A stretch of 64,000 nucleotides of DNA, taken from NCBI RefSeq assembly GCF_010669145.1, contig NZ_CP048635.1, positions 1,744,501-1,808,500 on the forward strand, read 5' to 3'. Shown one piece after another: positions 35,752 to 43,868 of the stretch. This stretch comes from Rhizobium oryzihabitans (GTDB lineage Bacteria > Pseudomonadota > Alphaproteobacteria > Rhizobiales > Rhizobiaceae). Made by a program: the position numbers and the translations under genes. The notes below the pieces were generated by a model that saw nothing but the letters and a program-made list of their open reading frames with translations, was not told the DNA's origin and did no database searches. The number at the start of each line of letters is the position of its first letter. The stretch's first letter is position 1.

Positions 35752-37077
35752 ATGACTGTGCAATTTCCGAGTATCGCGCAGGCGCTTGCCGAAGAAATCG
35801 GAACATTACGGAAATGGCTGGATGAGGACGCCCTGCCCTTGTGGTGGGAGGCGGGTTCAGCCCGGCCGGACGGCGGTTTTTACGAGCGCCTCGGCCAGGA
35901 TGCGAAACCGATTTTTTCCGATGACCGCCGCGCCCGTGTCCAGCCGCGCCAGGCCTATTGTTTCGCCGCAGCCGGCCAGCACGGCTGGCAGGGACCCTGG
36001 AAAGACGCGCTGCTGCATGGTTTGAGCTGGTTCGAAAAGGTCTATCGCCTCGACAATGGTCTTTACGGCAACCTCGCCGACCAGACCGGCAGGCTGATCG
36101 ACCCCTCCTTCGATCTCTACAATCAGGCTTTTGCGCTGTTCGCCGCCGCACAGACGGCGGCCGCCCTTCCCGATCGCAAGGACGAGATGCGCGGCCGGGC
36201 GCTCGATATTCTCGCTATCCTCAAGCGCGACTACAAACATCCCGTCGCCGGCTTCGAGGAGGAAAACCCACCGCGCACGCCGCTCTGCTCCAATCCGCAC
36301 ATGCATCTTTTCGAGGCGATGCTTGCCTGGGAAGTACAGGACCCGGAAGGTCCCTGGTCGGCTCTGGCCGATGAGATCGCCGATCTTGCGCTGAACCGCT
36401 TCATCGATAGCGGCAATGGAGGCCTGCGGGAATTCTTCGGCCATGACTGGGCACCCTATGAGGGCGACAAAGGCCGCATCATGGAGCCGGGCCATCAGTT
36501 CGAATGGGCATGGCTTCTGGTGCGCTGGGGCAGCCTGCGCAACAATGAGGCGGCGATCACCAAGGCCAGGCGCCTGTTCGAGATCGGCGAGGAGCACGGC
36601 ATCTGCCCGCGCCGCAAGGTGGCGGTCATGAGCCTCTATGATGATTTTTCGGTGCATGACGGGCTGGCGCGGCTATGGCCGCAGACGGAATGGTTGAAGG
36701 CGGCGGTGCGTCTTGCCAGTGTCACGTCCGGCGAGGAGAGGCAGCGTTACCTCGCCTCTGGCCTCAGAGCCATCGGCGCGCTGCAGCCCTTCCTCGACAC
36801 GCCGGTCAAAGGGCTGTGGTTCGACAAATGGCCGGCCGACAAGCCGATGCTCGACGAGCCGGCACCGGCCAGTACATTCTATCATATCGTCTGCGCCATC
36901 TATGAGGCGGAGGCGGTGCTGGGGGCGGGTGATTGGAAAAAGACACCAATTACCTGGGCAAGCCAGAGGGAACTTGCATTCTTGACTAATGAGTTTCATC
37001 TTTCGGCCTTTTTATTCCCGTGTTTTAAACAGGATAATGCTTTTCCGTGTCGCAGGCTAAAAAATGGGAAGCGCTAA
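35752..37077 (+). CDS. AGE-family epimerase/isomerase (mannose isomerase-like), C-terminus probably extended by a frameshift
   Basis: 441 residues as read. The (alpha/alpha)6 barrel of the N-acylglucosamine 2-epimerase family is clear: RVQPRQAYCF at 62-71, NPHMHLFEA at 181-189 and EPGHQFEW at 245-252 supply the Arg and His residues expected at the active site. Agrobacterium members include mannose isomerase (mannose to fructose). The last ~50 residues are low-complexity A/T-rich coding unlike the rest. Adding one G to the GGGGG at 36921-36925 would end the protein at a TGA at 36930-36932 (393 residues), a normal length. Confidence 0.85.
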   Translation: MTVQFPSIAQALAEEIGTLRKWLDEDALPLWWEAGSARPDGGFYERLGQDAKPIFSDDRRARVQPRQAYCFAAAGQHGWQGPWKDALLHGLSWFEKVYRLDNGLYGNLADQTGRLIDPSFDLYNQAFALFAAAQTAAALPDRKDEMRGRALDILAILKRDYKHPVAGFEEENPPRTPLCSNPHMHLFEAMLAWEVQDPEGPWSALADEIADLALNRFIDSGNGGLREFFGHDWAPYEGDKGRIMEPGHQFEWAWLLVRWGSLRNNEAAITKARRLFEIGEEHGICPRRKVAVMSLYDDFSVHDGLARLWPQTEWLKAAVRLASVTSGEERQRYLASGLRAIGALQPFLDTPVKGLWFDKWPADKPMLDEPAPASTFYHIVCAIYEAEAVLGAGDWKKTPITWASQRELAFLTNEFHLSAFLFPCFKQDNAFPCRRLKNGKR

Positions 37078-37107
37078 AACTATGGTCACTCTTTGGAAAG
37101 GCAAGTA

Positions 37108-38384
37108 ATGGCCCTTGATCTGCTGAATCACGAAGAAGAGCTGAAAGTTGCCAAAGAACTCAACTACCTGTTGGCTTCGAAATACGCTCAAGAAGTGGTT
37201 AATCGTGTTGCAAATGATGTCATATCAACACATTTGAGTGGAGGTCGCGTCGGTGGGGGACAAAGCAAAAGTGGCAAAGCCAGCTTCAGCGAGACGCTTC
37301 GTTCACTTAATCCCGAACGCATAATAAGAAAAGCTATACGGAAGCGTTTTCCGAAACAAGGAACCGTGTCTAGGTCGGGGGAATCTGTCGATTGTCCTGA
37401 ATATTTTCCGTTGTCTGTCGAGGGGCTTAACATTCAGTTTGGGACGGGAACCCTGGTCGACAGGCGGGGGTCGGCAGAGTTGCGCGTGATATACTCAGGG
37501 AATTAATAAGGCGGCAGGCTCTTGCGACACTTGACGTTGGGCCGGCCTGTGAAAAGCCTATCCATTTTTTCCCGTCCGTGCATTGGTGTCCCTCTGATCT
37601 TCCTCCTAGATCGGTTGTGATGGTGCACGACGTCATTCCTCTGCTTTTTGAGGGCATATTCCAGAAATCAACCATTGATGAATGGAAACAAAGATACATT
37701 CATTCGATAAGAAAAGCCGATCTCATTGTAACGGTCAGTGAAAGCAGTTCGGAAGATATTTCACGCATCATTGGTGTCCCGAAGGAAAGGATTCACGTCG
37801 TTTATAACGGCGTCGATGTATTTGAGTGGGAAGAAGATGAGAGCGTTGACCTGCTCACGCCCGACGCACCATATTTCGTGTGCATAGGTTCCAATGACTA
37901 CCATAAGAATATCGACGTCGTTATTAAGGCCATGAGCCTCGGGGAAGCCCGTGACTATCATTTGGTGATTGTTGGAAAATCTCCCAAGGGATTCTCTACA
38001 GAGCTGAATTCTGATAGCCGAGGAAAAATACACACGGTCGGCCGTCTGACAGATGGGCAACTGGCCAGAGTATTGAAGCAATCCCAAGGGTTGCTTTTCC
38101 CAAGTTTGTATGAAGGCTTTGGTCTGCCTCCACTCGAGGCGTTGATGCTTGAAGTTCCGTGCATCTGTAGTGCGCGACCTGCTATGACGGAACTGTTGTC
38201 GGGCATGGTAATCTTCTGTAGCGCGGATAAACCAGATGATTGGGCACGTGCGATGCAGCAATTAGCGAACACTCCGCCAGACGCCGAGATTCGGAGTCAA
38301 ACAGCGAGTAGACTTCGGGGGCAATTTAATTGGGAGAGATCGACAGATTTACTTCTATCGGTATTTAATCAGTTGAAAGACTGA
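37108..38384 (+). pseudogene. Glycosyltransferase, GT4 family, frameshifted
   Basis: ATG 37108 (AAGG upstream) opens a frame ending at 37506. A second frame, already open from 37431, carries the GT4 catalytic half to 38384. Adding one G to the GGGGG at 37466-37470 joins them into 425 residues, with the donor-domain start GVGRVARDILREL in place. The catalytic domain shows VMVHDVIPL, VSESSSEDI, VYNGVD and YEGFGLPPLEAL with the paired glutamates of GT4. The first ~100 residues are an unassigned helical region. Probably adds a sugar to the surface polysaccharide of this island. The region is A/T-richer than the genes before it. Confidence 0.75.
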
Positions 38385-38620
38385 ATCTCTTATTCTTTTT
38401 GTTTGCCCCGAGGCCGGTTTTTAATGCGCCCCCGGGCGGCTCCCCTAATTGGTGGTTTCCCGATTGTACCAGCCACTCCAATTCTTCATGATATCCGCTA
38501 GGGTGTTGTTTTGAATAACGGATGGAAATACGTACAGGGTATGGAAATAGGCATAGGAAAAGGGCGTCATTAGATTTACTATGCATATTCCAATGATAGC
38601 TATTTGGAAAAAACGCGGCA

Positions 38621-39688
38621 TTAGGTCTTATTCCCCTTATCAAGTGCCCAAAACGCGAGAACCCCACAGAACGTTGTCATCACGAGAAAGCGGGAGAGAT
38701 CCCAGGCGACCAGCAACACTAGAACCGGGCTTAGCGTTGCCAAAGTCAACGCGACAAACCGCCATGGCCAATCAGGGCCGCTCGCGCGCCAACGCTGCCA
38801 GCTTAATACGAAGATCGCAAATGTCGGCAGCAAAAAGTACGAGGTGGCGGAAATCACGTTGACGGCGTCTTCTCGGAACATTTTTATCATTTGAGCAATT
38901 GCTGCGACGGTCGTTTGTCCGAACTGCTGCCTAAACAAAACCGCGCGCATCTCTGCGTCTACCGGAACTTCCGCCAGTTCCAAAGCCACAGCGTTTTGCG
39001 AGTGAAATGATATTATAAGTAATACGGAAGCAAAGGGCGCGAGTACGGCGATAATTTCAAATGGTTTCAAGCCATGACGTGCTCGAGTCAGGCTCAAAAC
39101 AAGAATTTGCAGCCACAAAAAAACGAACATCTCATGCAGCAATGGCCCAACTAGACCTATTATTCCAAGAGCAAGAAATTTTCCATTTTTCCACATGATG
39201 GTTGCAAGGAACAAAAGTATGAACAGATGTATGTCTAGATAGCCACTATTATAGGCCAATGTGGGCAGGAATTGTGATGTTGCAAAGCATAACCAAACAA
39301 GAAACGCGGATCGCACATCGACAATCAACGTCCGGCTTGCCATCCAAATAAGCCCTATTCCAAGAAGCGAACACAAAACCAGGTGTTGGGTCGACACAAA
39401 CGTCTCAACAAAAGCCGGAGTATGGCCGCTGAGGAACGGAGAGGTGATCGTCCCAATGAGTCCGCGCTTTATAAAGCCACTTCCATAGTCGACATACCAG
39501 TTGAAGACTCCCCAACCCTGCATCCCCAGCCAAAATCCGCGAGAGTAACTCAAAGCTCCGACCGCTGCAAGTATCGCTAAAGCTATCAGTAGAACGGGAG
39601 ATAAAAGTGCGATTTTGGAGCGTATATCACTTCTGTACCGATCAAGTGATTTAAACGCCTGAATAGAAACGCTATTCTGCATTGTCAT
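38621..39688 (-). CDS. Multi-spanning membrane protein, candidate GT-C-type glycosyltransferase of the arabinose cassette
   Basis: 355 residues with about nine or ten hydrophobic helices. After the first helix comes a short polar loop with VDYGSGFIKRG (about 68-78), an acidic residue in the position where GT-C enzymes keep their catalytic Asp. I do not recognise a named family. Its start overlaps the DprE2-like stop by 4 bp, and it is the last gene of the five-gene cassette, so the natural guess is an enzyme or polymerase using polyprenyl-phospho-arabinose on the periplasmic side. That role is inferred from context. Confidence 0.7.
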   Translation of the reverse strand: MTMQNSVSIQAFKSLDRYRSDIRSKIALLSPVLLIALAILAAVGALSYSRGFWLGMQGWGVFNWYVDYGSGFIKRGLIGTITSPFLSGHTPAFVETFVSTQHLVLCSLLGIGLIWMASRTLIVDVRSAFLVWLCFATSQFLPTLAYNSGYLDIHLFILLFLATIMWKNGKFLALGIIGLVGPLLHEMFVFLWLQILVLSLTRARHGLKPFEIIAVLAPFASVLLIISFHSQNAVALELAEVPVDAEMRAVLFRQQFGQTTVAAIAQMIKMFREDAVNVISATSYFLLPTFAIFVLSWQRWRASGPDWPWRFVALTLATLSPVLVLLVAWDLSRFLVMTTFCGVLAFWALDKGNKT

Positions 39689-40422
39689 AACTTCATCGTT
39701 TTAAAAAACCGCTCCGGGATATTGCGAATGATCATCATGATCAGCTGCCAGATGGGACGTACGTAAACGACGTTTTTTTTGCTTAGAACAGCGCGTTCAA
39801 TCGCAATTGCGACTTCTTTCGGATCGGCTGTCAGAGCCGCAGGCAAGTCCATTCCTTCCGTCATTTTAGTTGCGACAAATCCTGGTAACACCGTAACCAC
39901 ATGGACGCCACGCTTGGCTAGGCGGTTGCGCAAGCCGGATAGAAACGCGGTGAACGCAGCTTTGGCGGAACCATAAACGTAGTTTGTTGCACGACCTCGC
40001 TCTCCCGCAACGGAACTGATACCAACAAGCGTGCCAGAGGCTCTTTGTTCAAAGTGATTGGCGAGTAGTGCAAGGATACTTGCGGGGCCTTCATAGTTGC
40101 TACGCATAACCTTGCCTGCTGCAACAGGATCGCGTTCGCTTTTCTCCTGCTGCCCCATCAGTCCGATCGTCGATATTGCAACGTCAGGCATTTGTGGAAG
40201 GCCGCTCACGAATTCCTCGTGGGTCTCCACTGAAAGTACGTCAAATTCATGCAGTGTTACCTTAGCACCATAGCGCAGCTCGATATCGCGTTTGTCGATG
40301 TCTAGGCTTTCGACATTACGCGCTGCCATTTGGATAGCGTATCCCGCCGCAGCAAATTTATGGGCAACGGCTTTGCCGATATCCGACCGGGCACCTATAA
40401 TAAGGACGGATGGTGTCGTCAT
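39685..40422 (-). CDS. dprE2: DprE2-like SDR (decaprenylphospho-2-keto-ribose reductase)
   Basis: 245 residues, short-chain dehydrogenase: cofactor loop GARSDIGKA at 10-18, ISSVAGERG and the catalytic YGSAK. Mycobacterial DprE2 is 254 residues and reduces the 2-keto intermediate to polyprenylphospho-arabinose with NADH. The gene directly follows the DprE1-like gene with a 4-bp overlap, the same order as in mycobacteria. Alone it could be any SDR; the pairing makes the call. Confidence 0.8.
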   Translation of the reverse strand: MTTPSVLIIGARSDIGKAVAHKFAAAGYAIQMAARNVESLDIDKRDIELRYGAKVTLHEFDVLSVETHEEFVSGLPQMPDVAISTIGLMGQQEKSERDPVAAGKVMRSNYEGPASILALLANHFEQRASGTLVGISSVAGERGRATNYVYGSAKAAFTAFLSGLRNRLAKRGVHVVTVLPGFVATKMTEGMDLPAALTADPKEVAIAIERAVLSKKNVVYVRPIWQLIMMIIRNIPERFFKTMKL

Positions 40423-41744
40423 ATGGAGAGCCTTTCTGCCTGAGACGAAACAAATTGGCTTCTCCAGCCGTTCTCATCTCGCTTCTTTATAAATTTTTCG
40501 ACACGTGGATCCGAATTCCGCAGCGTGCATGCCGACATGCGGCTGTCTTTCGCCAGGTAGAAGCGCCCACCATTTTCAACGGCAATTTCGTCAAGTCGCT
40601 CCAGCAAACGGAGAGTTTTCCTTGATATTGGAAAGTCCAGAGCGAGAGTATATCCTTCCATGGGAAAGGAAAATTTGCTTTCTTGCGGGCCTAGCCTTTT
40701 AAGAACGGCCAAGAAAGAGCCGGCTCCTGCGAGCGAAATGGCCTCAAGCAGGGCGCTAAGTCCTTTTTCGGAACTGTCAAGAGGAAGGACGCATTGAAAT
40801 TGCGCGAACCCCTTTCGGCCATATATTCGGTTCCAGCCAAGGATTGCATCTAGCGGATAAAAATATGTATCGTAATCAACAAGATGCTCTCCGATTTTCC
40901 TGGTACCCATTTTATAATATAGGTTGTTGAAGAGACTTACGCTCATGCGGTTTAGGACACCGGAAGGCAGCGTGACTGGCAATCTGATTTCGTGTTTCTC
41001 TGGGCGCGCAAATGGTGCGCCGGCGTGTTGCGCAGAGAGATCAGATATCGATGCGTGTTCGCCCAACATGATCAGAGAGCGCCCCAGGTTCTTTCCCTGC
41101 CCAAGGCAATCGATCCAGGCGACTGAGTAAGTGGATTTTTTGTGTTTCGCGAATACTTCCATTGCCGCCTGAAGATTCGGAGCGGGAATGGTTGTCTGTC
41201 GTATCCAGGAAGTTTCAACCGGTCTGAGACGTATCGCTGCACGTAAAATGATGCCCGTCAGTCCCATTCCGCCCAGGGTATGTTCATAAAGATCGATATT
41301 CGTTTCCTGAGAACATCGAATAATCTCGCCATTAATGCCTAGGACATCTATCCAGTCCACACAGGTTCTGAAGCTGCCTTCCTTGTGATGGTTCTTGCCA
41401 TGGACATCTGCAGCGATCATGCCGCCGAGGGTAACGAATTTCGTTCCCGGCGTGACCATCGGGAACCAACCTCTGGGTAGAAATGTCTTGATGATGTCGC
41501 TCAGTAGGGTTCCAGATTCGGCGACAAGTTGACCAGTCTTGGTCTCGAACGAGAGCATTCGATCAAAATATTTCATCGAAACAGTACTGAATGGATTAAC
41601 CGCGCTATCGCCGTAGGCGCGGCCGTTGCCGCGAGCTATTACGCTGTGCTTGGAACTCATCAAAGCAGAGAGTGTCTCGACATCCCGCGGAAAACAAAGT
41701 TGGGTGTCTACCGATGGATATCGGCCCCAGCCAGAGACTTTCAT
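40419..41744 (-). CDS. dprE1: DprE1-like FAD-dependent decaprenylphosphoribose 2-oxidase
   Basis: 441 residues of the VAO/PCMH flavoprotein family. The FAD site reads VIARGNGRAYGDSA (35-48), as in mycobacterial DprE1, and the C-terminal part keeps WNRIYGRKGFAQFQ (304-317), FPMEGYTLALDFPI (360-373) and YLAKDSR (396-402). K399 matches the essential Lys418 of the tuberculosis enzyme, while A368 stands where that enzyme has Cys387. Oxidises C2 of polyprenylphosphoryl-ribose. AGAGG precedes the ATG, which overlaps the GtrA stop. Confidence 0.88.
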   Translation of the reverse strand: MKVSGWGRYPSVDTQLCFPRDVETLSALMSSKHSVIARGNGRAYGDSAVNPFSTVSMKYFDRMLSFETKTGQLVAESGTLLSDIIKTFLPRGWFPMVTPGTKFVTLGGMIAADVHGKNHHKEGSFRTCVDWIDVLGINGEIIRCSQETNIDLYEHTLGGMGLTGIILRAAIRLRPVETSWIRQTTIPAPNLQAAMEVFAKHKKSTYSVAWIDCLGQGKNLGRSLIMLGEHASISDLSAQHAGAPFARPEKHEIRLPVTLPSGVLNRMSVSLFNNLYYKMGTRKIGEHLVDYDTYFYPLDAILGWNRIYGRKGFAQFQCVLPLDSSEKGLSALLEAISLAGAGSFLAVLKRLGPQESKFSFPMEGYTLALDFPISRKTLRLLERLDEIAVENGGRFYLAKDSRMSACTLRNSDPRVEKFIKKRDENGWRSQFVSSQAERLSI

Positions 41745-42163
41745 AACGCGACCTCTTTGCGCTTGTCGTTGAAGACGAAGCGCTTGTCGAGATTGTACTT
41801 GACAATATACCCGATAGCTAACCCGACGATGGCGCCGATTTCACGCATACGATCAGTTTGCCATATTAACCAAAACGCCGTTTCGGCTCCCCAGAATATC
41901 AGTGTAGTGAGAACGCCCATAATCGTATAGAGCGTGAATTTACGGGTATTGTTTTTCAATCCCATATCTTGATCGTAAAAAATCCATTGCTTGTCGAGCG
42001 CATATTTTATGATGAGGCCTACGATTGTCCCCATCCCAATGGCGGCGATAAAATTGGCACCGGTAATTCCAAGCTGAAGAACGGTTCGTTGGGTTGCGAG
42101 GTTTGCAATCGTCGCTATGACCGCAAATATCGCGTAGCGAAAAGTCAGAGTACCAAGTGTCAT
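41741..42163 (-). CDS. GtrA-family membrane protein, candidate polyprenyl-phospho-sugar flippase
   Basis: 140 residues with four helices, from the ATG at 42161-42163 that overlaps the HAD-UbiA stop by 4 bp; the longer frame upstream lies inside that gene. KYALDKQWIF and its repeat KYNLDKRFVF mark the two halves of a GtrA protein. GtrA members move undecaprenyl-phospho-sugars across the membrane, and mycobacterial Rv3789 of this family sits with the dprE genes. Here it sits between UbiA and DprE1 genes, so it probably handles the same lipid-linked arabinose. Confidence 0.88.
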   Translation of the reverse strand: MTLGTLTFRYAIFAVIATIANLATQRTVLQLGITGANFIAAIGMGTIVGLIIKYALDKQWIFYDQDMGLKNNTRKFTLYTIMGVLTTLIFWGAETAFWLIWQTDRMREIGAIVGLAIGYIVKYNLDKRFVFNDKRKEVAL

Positions 42164-43590
42164 AATAATGCACTTCCCAGCGTGAAGGCCAGGATTATGA
42201 GCGCGCATATCTGACTGGTGCTATCTTTAGCCGCGTAGACGACCGGATCGTCATGCATCAGGCCACGATGCGCGATCATAACGGCGCGGGTGATCCAATA
42301 CAGAAGTGTGGCGCACACGCCCCACAGCGCCTCCGGGCACGCATATAGCTCTATCACTGCTGGAGAGTTGACATAGAGTGTCATGACTAGCACGGACACG
42401 TAACCAGCGGCAATCGCAATCATCGAGATTATCGGCAAGTCGTCGACATGATAGCCCCTGCCACTTGGCTTCAGATTGCCCCGCTCGGCACTATCTATCA
42501 ATTCGGCCTGCCTTTTTATGGCTGCCAGCGACAGGAAAAAGAAGACAGAGAAGGCCAATAGCCAGATGGACAGCTCAATCGATGTTGCCACCGAGCCGGC
42601 AAAAATCCGTATTGTGTAAAGGGCGGCGAGCATACAGATATCGATGACAATCAGCCGCTTGAGATAGAGTGAATAAGCCGTCGTCAGCAGATAGTAGCCA
42701 ATCATGACGACCAGAAATTCCCAGCCGATAAAAATCGTCAGAAATGAACCGAAACCTGCAAGTGCTCCTGCCATCAAGGTTCCGTGTGCTATAGGCACGG
42801 TGCCTGCAGCAAATGGTCTGTTTCGTTTTCGAGGATGCGCCCTATCTGCAGAGAGATCGAGGAGATCGTTCAGGATATATACACCTGAAGCGATCAGACT
42901 GAAGCATACAAAAGCCGTTATGGATGATGCAATTGCAGACCCATCAAATTTATGAGCAGCAAGCATAGGTACGAATACTAGAAGATTTTTTAGCCACTGG
43001 TGAGGCCTGAGTGCCTTTATATACGGTTTAATGGTCTCTCTTTCGCTCTGAAGGTGTTCCACCGCGTCGCAGAGAGCCTCGACTTTCGTGCGTATTTTTT
43101 TAGGCGCATCCACTGTAATCGCTTTTTCTGCGCACTCCCATACGGGCAGATCGGCGGCAGTATCCCCCATATAGAAAAAGCCGCTTTGTCCGAAACGCTC
43201 CTCCAAGAATGCGGCTTTTGTCGCGCCTTTCAGATTTCGCGTGCCGTCAGAGCCGTGAACCTCATCGAAGATACCGAGATGATCCGCTATCGCCTGCGCC
43301 ACCTGCTGATCAGAAGCTGTGACGAGGGCGACACGACCGCCAGCGTTTCGCCATTCCTCGATATAGGCCAGTACCTTGTTATTGTAAGGTAGTGCCCGGG
43401 CATCCACGGTTGCGGCGTCTGCGAGGTGACGTTTAAGGTGAGCTCGTCCACGTGGTAGCGCGGAAATTGTACTGAAAAGGCAGCGCCAATCTGAACCAAA
43501 GGCCGACCAGAAGTTTTCGTACAGCATGTCGGTGCGGAGAAGGGTTCCGTCCAGGTCAACGACGAGGATTTTTCGGGTATCGAAGTTCAA
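42160..43590 (-). CDS. HAD phosphatase-UbiA prenyltransferase fusion (polyprenyl-phosphate phosphoribosyltransferase type)
   Basis: 476 residues in two domains. Residues 1-190 are a HAD phosphatase: DLDGTL at 12-17, LVTAS near 89-93 and GDTAADLP at 142-149. Residues 190-476 are a UbiA membrane domain with eight or nine helices, LRPHQWLKN at 194-202 and the Mg site NDLLDLSADR at 241-250. In mycobacteria the UbiA enzyme joins phosphoribose to decaprenyl phosphate and a separate phosphatase removes the 5-phosphate; the fusion could do both. The start is uncertain: TTG 43588-43590 as read; an ATG at 43597-43599 lies in another frame. Confidence 0.88.
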   Translation of the reverse strand: MNFDTRKILVVDLDGTLLRTDMLYENFWSAFGSDWRCLFSTISALPRGRAHLKRHLADAATVDARALPYNNKVLAYIEEWRNAGGRVALVTASDQQVAQAIADHLGIFDEVHGSDGTRNLKGATKAAFLEERFGQSGFFYMGDTAADLPVWECAEKAITVDAPKKIRTKVEALCDAVEHLQSERETIKPYIKALRPHQWLKNLLVFVPMLAAHKFDGSAIASSITAFVCFSLIASGVYILNDLLDLSADRAHPRKRNRPFAAGTVPIAHGTLMAGALAGFGSFLTIFIGWEFLVVMIGYYLLTTAYSLYLKRLIVIDICMLAALYTIRIFAGSVATSIELSIWLLAFSVFFFLSLAAIKRQAELIDSAERGNLKPSGRGYHVDDLPIISMIAIAAGYVSVLVMTLYVNSPAVIELYACPEALWGVCATLLYWITRAVMIAHRGLMHDDPVVYAAKDSTSQICALIILAFTLGSALL

Positions 43591-43868
43591 CGGTCCATCG
43601 CTCTTTGATCGTGCGTTTATTATGGCGGGCTGCGCTTAAACACGGGCGCAATCTTGCGATTACTCCGTCGCGCATGCCATCATCCTTGCTATGCTTTTTT
43701 AGGGCCTCCTAACGTAAAGGGCGTGGCTGTGCAATCGATTGATGTCGGTTGACGCAGAAACATTCTGAAAAAATCGGAAATAATTCGAAACCTATTGAAA
43801 ACTTCCAACATAATCTGATAGCTGCTGCGGGCGCATAATTGCGGATTTTTCTTGTTGGGAAGAGACAC
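43591..43868. other. Divergent promoter region of the two polysaccharide operons
   Basis: 278 bp separate the arabinose cassette (minus) from the epimerase operon (plus). TTGACG at 43749-43754 could be a plus-strand -35 element but lacks a -10 at normal spacing. CAGAA-aca-TTCTG (43755-43767) is a small palindrome. No gene is supported here. Confidence 0.4.
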
